Positions 16,332-25,361 are shown, counted from the first letter of the stretch. The stretch: 64,000 nucleotides of DNA from Butyrivibrio sp. X503 (GCF_003625475.1 NZ_RAIQ01000001.1:372001-436000); one strand, 5' to 3'. Numbers and translations: made by a program. The notes: a model not told the origin generated them from the sequence alone.

Positions 16332-17359
16332 TCCAACTCCTCAAACGCCTCCAAAACGGCATCATAGATACCTTCTGCGGCTTTTTTCTTATATCCTGCG
16401 GATCCCAGGAACTTGCTGCCCTCACATCCGACTTCTATTCGCGCTCCCGGAACAGTCGCTCCCATCAAAAATTTATCGTCATCCGTGGTGGAAAAAATTC
16501 CTATTGCTTTCGCGCCTGTCTTTTTGGCGCAGTTTCTTTCAAGCAAGTCCGCAAATCCTGCGTTGTTTAACCCTCTGGTAAAAAACGTATCGTTGTACCT
16601 GGAGATAACTCCTTCTTCCGCAGGATCTTTTATCAATCCTATCTCAACAACAAGATCCGCTTCCGAAGCTTTTATCGCATTAAGCATTTTATCATCCGAC
16701 GAAGCCGTTTCACCTGTCCTTGTGAAAAAGAACCTGATATTGTTATCATCTTTTTCCGCAAGGTTCTTAAGTAGCATGGCAACATCAAGCACCGCGTCAG
16801 CATCGGGCGCATATGTTTCATCAGAGCCTTCAAGGGCACCGCCGTCCGGATTGACCAAAACTATCTTATCATATTTTTGAGAAGGCTTTGCAAACTCAAT
16901 CTCTATAGTACTCGACTCAGTCAGTGAGCTCTCATTTACGTAAAAATCATTCAGTTTGAAATCGAGGCATACACTTCCCGTATCATTCTCTTTGTAGCAG
17001 ATCGCACTCTCAAAGATATCCAGATCGGTCACCACTGCATTATCGAGGTAAAAGCCCTCTTCCCTGCTGTCTATATGAATCCTAAGCTCGTGATCCATAT
17101 AACCGTCCTCAAGCACGATATCATCGGAACTCACACTTTTGGATAAAGGAATCGTGAGCTTACCTTTCTGGGAATCGGAGGCCTTTCTGTCTACAAGTAT
17201 CTTATAGGCATCCTTGGCAGTTCCGCGGTCGATCGTCACACCTGAAGCATCGGTAATCATAATATGCTTGGTCGCCGACCTCTGAAGCATGACCGCGATG
17301 GATATAACGCCAAATACCGTCGCCTTTATGGCAAACCTTTTCATCGCTGCATTATCCAT
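16328..17359 (-). CDS. Amidase_3-like protein with lost zinc ligands
   Basis: A 343-residue protein with a short N-terminal membrane segment (about 8-25), a beta-rich region and a C-terminal domain that follows the N-acetylmuramoyl-L-alanine amidase (Amidase_3) fold: IVLVNPDGGALEGSD, FFFTRTGE, LVVEIGLIK, GARIEVGCEGS. In active amidases these read DPGHGG, TR, SIHAN and LVEGGF. Here both zinc His are replaced and only the last Glu remains, so hydrolysis is unlikely. It may bind wall or regulate a true amidase. It lies 6 bases after the rlmL-like gene and overlaps rdgB by 4. The assignment rests on pattern, not on a search. Confidence 0.55.
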   Translation of the reverse strand: MDNAAMKRFAIKATVFGVISIAVMLQRSATKHIMITDASGVTIDRGTAKDAYKILVDRKASDSQKGKLTIPLSKSVSSDDIVLEDGYMDHELRIHIDSREEGFYLDNAVVTDLDIFESAICYKENDTGSVCLDFKLNDFYVNESSLTESSTIEIEFAKPSQKYDKIVLVNPDGGALEGSDETYAPDADAVLDVAMLLKNLAEKDDNNIRFFFTRTGETASSDDKMLNAIKASEADLVVEIGLIKDPAEEGVISRYNDTFFTRGLNNAGFADLLERNCAKKTGAKAIGIFSTTDDDKFLMGATVPGARIEVGCEGSKFLGSAGYKKKAAEGIYDAVLEAFEELE

Positions 17360-17365
17360 AGCTTA

Positions 17366-18514
17366 TCACTCGCTTCTTCTTGGTGGTTTAGGTCCCATGA
17401 ACTGATAAAAATATGTCTTGAGCATTCCATTATAGATCTTGCGATTCTTATCGGCTTTTCTTCCGATATACTTTTCCGCCTGCTCAAATCCCGTAATAAG
17501 GTACATTGACCATGAATCCAGCGCTTTGTATCTCTCTCCGATAGTTCTGTAAAGACTCGGAAGTTCTCCGCTGTCGCCGATTCGCTCGCCGTATGGCGGG
17601 TTGGTTATGATAAAGCCGTATTTCTTCCTGTGGCTCAGATCCGCAATATCTCTCGCCTGAAAATGGATCATATTCTCCACTCCGGCTTTGGCGGCATTGA
17701 TCCTTGCAATCTCAACCATTGAAGGATCAAGGTCATATCCCTGAATATCCGTATCAACGTCTGTCAGGATCTCATCCCTGCACTCATCTCTTACATCCTG
17801 CCAGTTCTGAGGCGTAATGATATGCGTCCAAGTCTCGGCTGTAAAATGCCTGTTCATGCCCGGCGCGATGTGCGCAGCCATCATGGCTGCCTCAATCGGA
17901 ATTGTTCCGCTTCCGCAGAACGGATCAACCAAAATCCTATCTCCGTGCCAGGGTGTAAGCATTATAAGAGCAGCCGCAAGATTCTCCGCAATAGGAGCCT
18001 TGGACTCAAGCTTTCTGTAGCCTCTCTTATGAAGCGAATCACCGGTTGTATCGAGGGCAACCGTCACCTCGTCTTTTAGTAAAAAGACTCTGATCGGGTA
18101 GCTCTCAGCATCCTCCTTAAACCAGTCGGTGTGATAGCTCTGCTTCATACGCTCAACAATGGCTTTTTTTACAATTGACTGAATATCGGAAGGGCTAAAG
18201 AGTTTACTCTTAACACTCGACGCCTTTTTTACCCAGAACTTGCCTCTCTCCGGGATGTACTCTTCCCACGGGAGCTCTTTTACCCCCTGAAAAAGTTCTT
18301 CAAAAGACTGTGCTCTAAAGCTTCCAACCTTTATAAGTATCCTCTCGGCGGTTCTCAGCCCGATATTGGCGCGGCAGACCGCGTCCGCATCTCCGGCAAA
18401 TGTGATCCTACCGTCGGAAACCTCGGTTATATCATATCCGAGATCGATTATTTCTTTTTTAAGTACTGCCTCCAGTCCGAAATGGCACGGGGCGATCAGT
18501 TCAAATTTTCTCAT
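17366..18514 (-). CDS. rlmL: 23S rRNA (guanine-N2) methyltransferase, RlmL/YpsC type
   Basis: A 382-residue protein: an N-terminal ferredoxin-like part and THUMP domain (to about 165), then a Rossmann methyltransferase with DPFCGSGTIPIEAA for S-adenosylmethionine and the catalytic NPPYG motif. It matches the YpsC-like single-methyltransferase form that makes m2G2445 in 23S rRNA; the target base is inferred from the family. The start is ATG 18514 (MRKFELIAPC). No Shine-Dalgarno sequence precedes it, and a -10 box lies 7 bases upstream, so the mRNA may be leaderless. An in-frame extension further upstream would run into the divergent gene. Confidence 0.9.
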   Translation of the reverse strand: MRKFELIAPCHFGLEAVLKKEIIDLGYDITEVSDGRITFAGDADAVCRANIGLRTAERILIKVGSFRAQSFEELFQGVKELPWEEYIPERGKFWVKKASSVKSKLFSPSDIQSIVKKAIVERMKQSYHTDWFKEDAESYPIRVFLLKDEVTVALDTTGDSLHKRGYRKLESKAPIAENLAAALIMLTPWHGDRILVDPFCGSGTIPIEAAMMAAHIAPGMNRHFTAETWTHIITPQNWQDVRDECRDEILTDVDTDIQGYDLDPSMVEIARINAAKAGVENMIHFQARDIADLSHRKKYGFIITNPPYGERIGDSGELPSLYRTIGERYKALDSWSMYLITGFEQAEKYIGRKADKNRKIYNGMLKTYFYQFMGPKPPRRSE

Positions 18515-18521
18515 GTAAATC

Positions 18522-18530
18522 AGTATATCA
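18522..18530 (-). promoter_or_regulatory. Extended -10 directly before the rlmL-like start
   Basis: TGaTATACT (hexamer 18527-18522) ends 7 bases before ATG 18514, so transcription should begin at or next to the A of the start codon. No -35 box is evident. Confidence 0.55.
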
Positions 18531-18600
18531 TAATTAACGACCATATAGCACACTCGCCATATAAAGCCATATGGATTATAATTTCTCTTGGAGGTACAAG

Positions 18601-19044
18601 ATGAAAAAAGCTGAAAAGATAATAGCGGTGGTTTTGCTGGGGCTCCTATGCCTTGCATCTGTCGTTCTTTCATATATAAAGAATCATGTTCCGGATGGCT
18701 TGGAGCTAAGGGAATTCATTTATAATGATTGGACTGTGATCGTTTATTCCCTCTGGATCGCGGCAACAATATACCTGACATCAGTGATCATCCGCGGTAT
18801 TGGAAGAACAGGTGACGTCGAGGCTCCAAAAGCCGCACCCGTGCTTGGAATTTCCATAGTAGCTGTCATTGTCATTTTGATACTTGGAAGTATGATTCTG
18901 GCAAACGTATTATTTAATGGCATGCTCGGTACAGAAACAGTAAATCCTGACGGAACGATAACAGTAAAAAAAGACTGCTTCCCAAAAGAGATCACTACAG
19001 AGCTCTATGAAAAAGAAGGTCTGCTATACAGAAAAAAGCTTTGA
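18601..19044 (+). CDS. Hypothetical membrane protein
   Basis: A 147-residue protein with three predicted membrane segments (about 7-24, 46-65 and 85-110), each rich in Ile/Val/Leu, and a C-terminal soluble stretch with PDGTITVKKDCF. I do not recognise a family. GGAGG lies 6 bases before ATG 18601. It diverges from the rlmL-like operon and ends inside its own terminator stem. Confidence 0.75.
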   Translation: MKKAEKIIAVVLLGLLCLASVVLSYIKNHVPDGLELREFIYNDWTVIVYSLWIAATIYLTSVIIRGIGRTGDVEAPKAAPVLGISIVAVIVILILGSMILANVLFNGMLGTETVNPDGTITVKKDCFPKEITTELYEKEGLLYRKKL

Positions 19045-19069
19045 AAACCAATCGGTTCTCAAAGCTTTT
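19034..19069 (+). terminator. Terminator overlapping the end of the membrane protein gene
   Basis: A 16-position stem with one mismatch (19034-19049 with 19054-19069) ends in TTTT. Its left arm contains the stop codon. Confidence 0.8.
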
Positions 19070-19073
19070 ATGA

Positions 19074-19147
19074 TGTGAGTGACAAGATTCGAACTCGCGA
19101 CCTTCTGGTCCGTAGCCAGACGCTCTATCCAGCTGAGCTACACTCAC
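19074..19147 (-). tRNA. tRNA-Arg (ACG)
   Basis: 74 bases. Anticodon loop CTACGGA gives ACG; A34 is expected to be deaminated to inosine to read CGN codons. Single tRNA gene with its own promoter. Confidence 0.97.
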
Positions 19148-19152
19148 ATAAT

Positions 19153-19203
19153 GTCGCCTGCGGCAACAAAGTATATTATATGCACCGCAGGCGAAGTTGT
19201 CAA
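19153..19203 (-). promoter_or_regulatory. tRNA-Arg promoter with leader hairpin and inverted repeat
   Basis: Perfect TTGACA (19203-19198) and TATAAT (19180-19175), 17 bases apart. A 10-bp inverted repeat (19154-19163 and 19185-19194) flanks the -10. The leader itself folds as GTTGCC-GCA-GGCGAC (19167-19153), ending 5 bases before the tRNA. Confidence 0.8.
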
Positions 19204-19240
19204 CACATTATTATTGTTTGCGCAATGTGCGCGTTTACTG

Positions 19241-20380
19241 TCAGCTACTGTATGGTGAATAGCTACCCTTCATTGCAGCTTCCGCAGCCTTGGTCTGCGT
19301 TACAAGCCTCTCCATGTCGGGTCTTGCAAACTCAAAGCACGCAAGTAATGTAGGTGAAAAAACGCCGCACTCACCGTTCTTTATCATCTCAAAAGCCTTA
19401 TCAACAGGATACGCCGACTTATATACTCGATCGCTTACAAGCGCATCATAAACATCGGCAATTGCCGTGAGCTGAGCACCGATCGAATTCTCCTCACCAA
19501 CAAGTCCGTCGGGATATCCGCCGCCGTCATATCTTTCATGGTGATGTCTGCATATATCAAGGCACATCTCATAATACTCTTTGTCCTGAATATCCTTGAG
19601 CATCTCAATTACTTCGCAGCCTCTGGTCGTATGAGACTTCATAACTTCAAATTCTTCATTTGTAAGTCTTCCGGGCTTAAGAAGAATAGAATCGGGAACC
19701 GATATCTTACCTATATCATGCATGGCCGAAGCCTGGGTAATAACATCTATAATATGAGGCGTAAGTCCCATCTTGGGATAGTTATTCATTGCCGTCAGAG
19801 CAAGGATTCTTACAAAGCCCTTGATCCTCTTAAGGTGATAGCCGGACTCCATGTTTCTGAACTCAACGATAGTCGCAATGGTATCTATAACTTTTTCATT
19901 GCTGTAACGAAGCTTTTCTTCCTGCTTTTTGAGATAGATGAACTGCTTCTTTAAGACTCTCGTCTGATCGTCTGTCTGCTTCTCAAGATTATTCTTTCGA
20001 TCGAAAAGCTCAACCGTCCTTGATACTCTTCTGTTTACAATGACCGGATCAAAAGGCTTGTGAACAACGTCAGCCGCTCCGTACTGATAGCTTGTACGTT
20101 CAGCTTCCGTAGAAGTGTCCGCCGTTATCATGAGCACAGGAATCGTCTCGTTGAGATTATCCTTTTGCGCCATTGCTTCCAAAACTGCATAGCCATCCAT
20201 TTCAGGCATAATGATATCGAGCAAAACAGCGGCAAGATTGTCCTTGTTTTCCTCAATCATCTTCATAGCTTGCACGCCATCTCCGGCTTCAAGGATATTA
20301 TATTTATCTTTGAATATTTCTCCCAGTATTCCTCTGTTGATCTCGTTATCATCAACGACAAGGATCGAGCGTTCTGCCAT
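19241..20380 (-). CDS. Response regulator with HD-GYP phosphodiesterase domain
   Basis: A 379-residue protein. It has a receiver domain (about 5-120; VVDDNE, the phospho-acceptor Asp in AVLLDIIMPEMDG, and the KP motif), a short coiled-coil linker and an HD-GYP domain with MHDIGKISVPD, RHHHERYDGGGYPDG and ADVYDAL. HD-GYP domains degrade cyclic di-GMP, usually to GMP, in the cytoplasm. Phosphorylation by an unknown histidine kinase should control it. It starts 24 bases after a thiolase gene on the same strand with no terminator between, so the two may share a transcript. Confidence 0.93.
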   Translation of the reverse strand: MAERSILVVDDNEINRGILGEIFKDKYNILEAGDGVQAMKMIEENKDNLAAVLLDIIMPEMDGYAVLEAMAQKDNLNETIPVLMITADTSTEAERTSYQYGAADVVHKPFDPVIVNRRVSRTVELFDRKNNLEKQTDDQTRVLKKQFIYLKKQEEKLRYSNEKVIDTIATIVEFRNMESGYHLKRIKGFVRILALTAMNNYPKMGLTPHIIDVITQASAMHDIGKISVPDSILLKPGRLTNEEFEVMKSHTTRGCEVIEMLKDIQDKEYYEMCLDICRHHHERYDGGGYPDGLVGEENSIGAQLTAIADVYDALVSDRVYKSAYPVDKAFEMIKNGECGVFSPTLLACFEFARPDMERLVTQTKAAEAAMKGSYSPYSS

Positions 20381-20404
20381 AAATCCTCCTAAAATAGGGA
20401 TAAA

Positions 20405-21592
20405 TTAGTTGCTGTATTTTTCAACAATTGCTGCGCAGCCCATTCCACCGCCTACGCACAATGTTGCAAGTCCTTTTTTGGCATCTCTTCTCTGCATCTC
20501 ATAAAGAAGAGAAACAAGAATTCTGTTACCTGAGCATCCAACGGGATGTCCGAGTGCAATAGCACCGCCGTTTACATTAAGAACATCATTGGAGAATCCA
20601 AGATCATGCTGAACAGCTACAGACTGCGCAGCAAATGCCTCGTTAGCCTCGATAAGATCAAAGTCTCCGATTGAATATCCTGCTTTTTTCATAACTTTAT
20701 TGGTAGCAGCTACAGGTCCGATTCCCATGATGCTGGGCTCTACGCCTGCAAGCTCACCTGCGATCCATGTTCCCAAAGGCTTTACTCCAAGCTCTTTTGC
20801 CTTCTCTTCGCTCATTACGATGATAGCTGAAGCAGCGTCGTTAATTCCTGAAGAATTGGCTGCCGTAACCATACCGTCTTTTTTGAACGCGGGCTTAAGA
20901 TGTGAGATTCCCTCTGCAGTTACTCCGCTTCTGGGGCCTTCATCCGTATCAAAAATAATTGTCTCTTTCTTTTTCTTGATCTCTACGGGAACGATCTCTT
21001 CCTTGAACTTGCCGTCGGCAATAGCCTTCTCAGCTTTGTTCTGAGACCAAGCCGCAAACTCGTCAAGCTGCTGCCTTGTAAGGTGCCACTGCTCTGCGAT
21101 ATTCTCGGCTGTGATACCCATGTGATATCCACCGAATGCATCCGTAAGTGCGTCCTTGATCATAGCATCCTGAAGCTCTCCGGAGCCCATACGATATCCG
21201 TAACGTCCCTGCTGCATAAGATAAGGAGCCATAGACATGTTCTCCATACCGCCTGCTACGATGATGTCAACATCGCCCATAGAAATGAGCTTAGCTGCAA
21301 GGTTTACGCAATGAAGTCCCGATCCGCAAAGTACGTTGATTGTTGTTGCGGGAACTTCAACGGGAATTCCTGCATTCAATGCAGCCTGTCTTGCGGGATT
21401 CTGTCCAAGTCCTGCCTGGATAACGCATCCCATATATACCTCATCAACCTGCTCGGGTTTAACTCCCGCGCGGTTTAATGCTTCCTTAATTACAATTGTT
21501 CCGAGTGCCGGAGCCGGTGTTGTGCTGAGTGCACCTCCCATTGTTCCTATTGCTGTTCTGCAGGCACCTGCAAGTACTACTTTTCTAGCCAT
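20405..21592 (-). CDS. thlA: Acetyl-CoA acetyltransferase (second thiolase copy)
   Basis: A 395-residue biosynthetic thiolase that condenses two acetyl-CoA to acetoacetyl-CoA. The nucleophilic Cys is in [12 protein letters not shown], the catalytic His in [14 protein letters not shown] and the second Cys in [11 protein letters not shown]. It is clearly a paralogue of the thiolase at 29222-30412, which heads the butyrate operon; the two share most of their sequence but differ around 130-150 and 235-250. This copy has its own promoter and lies upstream of the HD-GYP regulator gene. Confidence 0.95.
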   Translation of the reverse strand: MARKVVLAGACRTAIGTMGGALSTTPAPALGTIVIKEALNRAGVKPEQVDEVYMGCVIQAGLGQNPARQAALNAGIPVEVPATTINVLCGSGLHCVNLAAKLISMGDVDIIVAGGMENMSMAPYLMQQGRYGYRMGSGELQDAMIKDALTDAFGGYHMGITAENIAEQWHLTRQQLDEFAAWSQNKAEKAIADGKFKEEIVPVEIKKKKETIIFDTDEGPRSGVTAEGISHLKPAFKKDGMVTAANSSGINDAASAIIVMSEEKAKELGVKPLGTWIAGELAGVEPSIMGIGPVAATNKVMKKAGYSIGDFDLIEANEAFAAQSVAVQHDLGFSNDVLNVNGGAIALGHPVGCSGNRILVSLLYEMQRRDAKKGLATLCVGGGMGCAAIVEKYSN

Positions 21593-21627
21593 TCTTACCT
21601 CCGATTTTATACACTATACCAATTATT

Positions 21628-21656
21628 ATTTTATCACTTTAATGATTAGTGCTCAA
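21628..21656 (-). promoter_or_regulatory. Promoter of the stand-alone thiolase gene
   Basis: TTGAGC (21656-21651), a 17-base spacer and an extended -10 TGaTAAAAT (hexamer 21633-21628), in the 90-base gap after cbiO. Confidence 0.65.
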
Positions 21657-21682
21657 CGTATTTATGTGAACATGATTTCTCA

Positions 21683-22402
21683 TTAAAGTCCGTGCGCCTC
21701 GAGTAGTTCACTGTTTCCGAGGACATCTTCAGTCCTTCCGTCATAAACGATAGTTCCTTCATCCAAAAGAATCGTTCTCTCACAGGTCTTACTGACAAAA
21801 TCAAGATCATGCGATGCAATTATCTTAAGTCCGCCGATGCCCTTTAAAACCTGAATAAGATTTCTTCTGTTCCTCGGATCCAAGGCCACTGAAGGCTCAT
21901 CCATGATTATTATATCAGGTTTCATCGAAAGAATCGTAGCAATTGATGCAAGTTTCTTTTCTCCGCCCGATAATTTGTACGTCTTATTATCTCTAAGATT
22001 CTCTATTCCGACAAGTCTTAAAGCTTCGGAAACTCTTTCTTCCACCTCTTCTTCCGAAAGCCCGTAATTGCGAGGTCCGAAAGCCACGTCGTCTTCGACT
22101 GTTGTTAAAAAGAGCTGGCTGTCTGAATCCTGAAAAACATATCCGATGTGTTCTCTTATGTGGTCCAGATTCTTTTTGTTCATCTTATGTCCGACAACCG
22201 TTATATCACCTGTATAATCAAGAAACAAACCCACCATCAATTTCATGAGTGTGGATTTTCCTATTCCGTTTGCGCCGACAAGTCCGATACTCTCACCGTA
22301 ATTTGCGGTAAAAGAAATGTCTTTTAAAACAACAGAATCTTTTTCATATGAAAAACTAAGTCCTGAAATATTCAAAAGTTCCCCGCTTACTCCAGTCTTC
22401 AT
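21683..22402 (-). CDS. cbiO: Energy-coupling factor ATPase, cobalt/nickel (CbiO)
   Basis: A 239-residue ABC ATPase. It has Walker A GANGIGKST, the Q-loop VFQDSDSQLF, signature LSGGEKKLASIA, Walker B IIIMDEPS and the switch His in IASHD. It powers uptake of Co2+ or Ni2+ with CbiM and CbiQ. Its ATG overlaps the stop of cbiQ (ATGA), the usual coupling in these operons. Confidence 0.93.
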   Translation of the reverse strand: MKTGVSGELLNISGLSFSYEKDSVVLKDISFTANYGESIGLVGANGIGKSTLMKLMVGLFLDYTGDITVVGHKMNKKNLDHIREHIGYVFQDSDSQLFLTTVEDDVAFGPRNYGLSEEEVEERVSEALRLVGIENLRDNKTYKLSGGEKKLASIATILSMKPDIIIMDEPSVALDPRNRRNLIQVLKGIGGLKIIASHDLDFVSKTCERTILLDEGTIVYDGRTEDVLGNSELLEAHGL

Positions 22403-23178
22403 AAAACACCTCTTCCCGCATAAAATCTAATGAACAAAAGTATCAACCCCCACACGATCGGATAAATCACGTCAATCTTTTTTACTCCCTTTTTCTTGAG
22501 AATGAAATCTCCTTTGAATCCGCGAAGATGCATGCTCTCATACACAACCCGCGCTTTATCCATGCTTCGAAGAAGCCACTGTCCGACGAGCGTTCCCCAC
22601 GATCTGTATTCTATTCCTTTTTGCCCCGGAGCTCTCAGCCTGTAAGCTGTATATATCCTGTCCGCTTCGTTCGACATAACATCAATGTACCTATATATCA
22701 GCATTATGACAATTACAATTATCTTGGGAACTTTGACCGTTCTAAGTGCGTAGCAGATATCATCTATGGAAGTCGTAGCAATGAGCACATAGACCGCAAG
22801 CACCGTATAAAGACCTTTTATCATAAGAGTAAGCATCGAGACCATTCCGCCGCTTACCGAATATCCCGCGATCATAACCGTAGTCTTATCCAGGAATGGA
22901 TTAAATATTCCCACAAAAAGAACCAGCGGAAGGATCAATCGCATTCTATAGATTCCCTCTCTAAAAGAGAGCTCACCTATGATATAAGTAAAGATAATAT
23001 ATACAGACAAAAGAATCAGCGGAACAATCTCATACTTTCCGACTGAAGTGACCAAAAAAATGTATATAACGCTAATAAGCAGCTTCCCCAAAGGATGAAG
23101 GTTATTCATCCAATGGGAACGCTGCTGAAGATCCTGAAGTTTATTTAATTCAACAAGTCTTTTTTCAATTGAATTCAT
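22399..23178 (-). CDS. cbiQ: Energy-coupling factor transmembrane protein CbiQ
   Basis: A 259-residue membrane protein with several membrane segments. The coupling helices include RSWGTLVGQWLLRSMDKA and the Ala-Arg-Gly style motif RLRAPG. It connects the CbiO ATPases to the CbiM substrate component. It overlaps cbiM by one base (TAATG) and cbiO by four. Confidence 0.92.
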   Translation of the reverse strand: MNSIEKRLVELNKLQDLQQRSHWMNNLHPLGKLLISVIYIFLVTSVGKYEIVPLILLSVYIIFTYIIGELSFREGIYRMRLILPLVLFVGIFNPFLDKTTVMIAGYSVSGGMVSMLTLMIKGLYTVLAVYVLIATTSIDDICYALRTVKVPKIIVIVIMLIYRYIDVMSNEADRIYTAYRLRAPGQKGIEYRSWGTLVGQWLLRSMDKARVVYESMHLRGFKGDFILKKKGVKKIDVIYPIVWGLILLFIRFYAGRGVL

Positions 23179-24188
23179 TAAGCTGTTTTAGTCTCTGTCT
23201 TTTTCCTAAAGAACCTGAAAACATAGCAGAACACAGCTGAAAGTGTTGCAACAAGGATAGCTCCCACTATGCCGGAGAAGCTTGTTCCAACGGCTGCTTC
23301 ACTGTCAGGGAATGCATAGTCGGGTAAAAGAGATGTCGTCTCCTGAATGGATTCCGCAGTCTCATATACCGTTCCTTCTGCCTCAAGCTCTGATGTTCCG
23401 GCAACCTGCTCCATAGACCATTCAAGTCCGTCAGGGAATGCCGATGCATAAAGTGATACAAATCCTCCGCAGATAAGTGCTGCAACTGCCAAAACTATGA
23501 TTGTTTTCTTTAAGGACAACTTAGCTTCCTTCTTTTCCGAAGCCTCACCAACGCCCCAAAGAAGCTCAGGTCTTGCCTCATATATAAAGATAAGGACTGC
23601 TGATGTAATAAGTCCTTCAACAAAGCCGATAGCAAGGTGAATCGGCTGCATTGTTGCTACAAAGGTCGAAAACGGAAGCTCCGTAATTCCCGATATCAAT
23701 GTTTCAAGTGTAACCGAGAATGCGCCAAGCTGCAAGGTAAGAACACATCCCAATATCGACGCGAGAATTATCTTGGCTCTCGAAGCTCCTTTCTTCATTA
23801 TCGGACGCCATATGAGCAGCGCTCCTATAAAGCACCCGTAAAAAGCCATATTCCAAACATTACATCCCAGCGCCATAAGTCCGCCGTCAGCAAACAAAAG
23901 ACACTGGACCAGAAGTACTCCTATCATAGTAAGGAATCCCGCATAGGGTCCCAGAAGTGCGGAAAGCATCATTCCTCCGCAAAGATGTCCCGAAGAACCT
24001 GTTCCGGGAATCGTGAAGTTGAGCATCTGTGTTGCAAACACAAAAGCTCCCATGACACCCATTACGGGGATCTTGGATTCATCGCTCTCTTCTCTTACCT
24101 TTTTAACAGATACTCCTGCTGCTCCTGTTGATAACACATACATTGTACCCGCAACTGCCGGTGCAATAAGCGCGTCTGCCATATGCAT
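23178..24188 (-). CDS. cbiM: Cobalt/nickel ECF substrate component CbiM fused to CbiN-like domain
   Basis: A 336-residue membrane protein. The CbiM core (about 1-215) starts MHMADALIAP; the N-terminal Met-His is part of the metal site in this family. A longer in-frame start (24203) overlaps the GGAGG site and would bury that His, so ATG 24188 is chosen. After a linker comes a CbiN/NikN-like part with a membrane helix, the signature PDGLEWSMEQ and a final membrane helix, so CbiM and CbiN are one chain. It is the first gene of cbiM-cbiQ-cbiO. Co2+ and Ni2+ cannot be told apart from sequence. Confidence 0.92.
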   Translation of the reverse strand: MHMADALIAPAVAGTMYVLSTGAAGVSVKKVREESDESKIPVMGVMGAFVFATQMLNFTIPGTGSSGHLCGGMMLSALLGPYAGFLTMIGVLLVQCLLFADGGLMALGCNVWNMAFYGCFIGALLIWRPIMKKGASRAKIILASILGCVLTLQLGAFSVTLETLISGITELPFSTFVATMQPIHLAIGFVEGLITSAVLIFIYEARPELLWGVGEASEKKEAKLSLKKTIIVLAVAALICGGFVSLYASAFPDGLEWSMEQVAGTSELEAEGTVYETAESIQETTSLLPDYAFPDSEAAVGTSFSGIVGAILVATLSAVFCYVFRFFRKKTETKTA

Positions 24189-24250
24189 AGTTTTATCCTC
24201 CAAATACTTTTCATGTGTATATAATTAAATCTCATGATGAGTATAGTAAG

Positions 24251-24293
24251 AGAAAAAGAGCGTCGCAAGCCCCCCAGGGGGTTCGCAACGCCC
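24251..24293 (-). terminator. Terminator of the butyrate operon
   Basis: A long imperfect stem (about 13 of 15 pairs, 24260-24274 with 24277-24291) is followed on the minus strand by CTTTTTCTC. It lies just after etfA. Confidence 0.85.
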
Positions 24294-24311
24294 TAAAATC
24301 ACGCTATGTGA

Positions 24312-25361
24312 TTATTTTTTATTTGCCATTTCTTCTTTGATCTTCTTTGTAAGAGCGGGAACGATCTTGTTAAGATCTCCAACTACACCATAGTCAGCTA
24401 CATCAAAGATAGGAGCATTCTCATCCTTGTTGATAGCAATGATGATGTCAGACTCTTCCATACCTGCTACGTGCTGGATAGCACCAGAAATACCGATAGC
24501 AAAGTAGAGAGAAGGACGAACTGTCTTACCTGTCTGTCCAACCTGAAGATCCTTGGGCTTCCAGCCTGAATCTACAACTGCACGTGAGCATGATACTGTT
24601 CCACCAAGAACCTCTGCAAGCTCATCAAGAAGCTTGAAGTTCTCTGCTGAACCAACTCCACGTCCACCTGATACAAGGATCTTAGCGCCCTGGATATCAG
24701 CTACGCTTGAAGCTTCCTTAACGATCTTAAGGATCTCTGTATAGCAGTTGTTCTCTTCGAATCCGGGATTGAACTCAACTATCTCAGCCTTAGCGCCCTT
24801 GATAGGATCAATCTTCTGCATAACACCGGGACGAACCGTAGCCATCTGAGGACGGAAGTCAGGGCATGCAATTGTAGCGATTGTGTTTCCACCGAAAGCA
24901 GGACGTGTCATAAGAAGCTGTTTGTGCTTCTGCTCCTGTCCGGGTGTAGGATTAAGCGGGAAATCACCGATATCAAGACTTGTACAGTCAGCTGTAAGTC
25001 CTGTATGTACTCTTGAAGATACTCTGGGGCCAAGGTCTCTACCAATGGCTGTAGCACCTACAAGAAGGATCTCAGGCTTAAACTCGTTAATAACAGATGC
25101 AAGAGCGTGTGTGTAAGGCTCTGTTCTGTAATCTTTAAGAGCAGGATCGTCTACTACGATTACTCTGTCTGCGCCATACTCGGCAAGCTTGTCTGAAAGT
25201 CCCTTCACACCGCTACCAAGTAATACAGCAGTTACTTTTTTCTCATCAAGATCTTCTGCAAGATTCTTTGCTTTGCCCAGAAGCTCAAGTGCAATGCTTG
25301 AAAGTTCATTGTCTACCTGCTGAGCAAATATAAATACACCTTTATATTCTTCTAAAGACAT
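24312..25361 (-). CDS. etfA: Electron transfer flavoprotein alpha subunit
   Basis: A 349-residue EtfA. The C-terminal FAD domain carries GQTGKTVRPSLYFAIGISG and IIIAINKDENAPIFDVADYG. With EtfB and Bcd it forms the complex that, in butyrate-forming clostridia, couples crotonyl-CoA reduction by NADH to reduction of ferredoxin. It is the last gene of thl-crt-hbd-bcd-etfB-etfA, 28 bases after etfB, with AAGGAG before ATG. Confidence 0.97.
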   Translation of the reverse strand: MSLEEYKGVFIFAQQVDNELSSIALELLGKAKNLAEDLDEKKVTAVLLGSGVKGLSDKLAEYGADRVIVVDDPALKDYRTEPYTHALASVINEFKPEILLVGATAIGRDLGPRVSSRVHTGLTADCTSLDIGDFPLNPTPGQEQKHKQLLMTRPAFGGNTIATIACPDFRPQMATVRPGVMQKIDPIKGAKAEIVEFNPGFEENNCYTEILKIVKEASSVADIQGAKILVSGGRGVGSAENFKLLDELAEVLGGTVSCSRAVVDSGWKPKDLQVGQTGKTVRPSLYFAIGISGAIQHVAGMEESDIIIAINKDENAPIFDVADYGVVGDLNKIVPALTKKIKEEMANKK

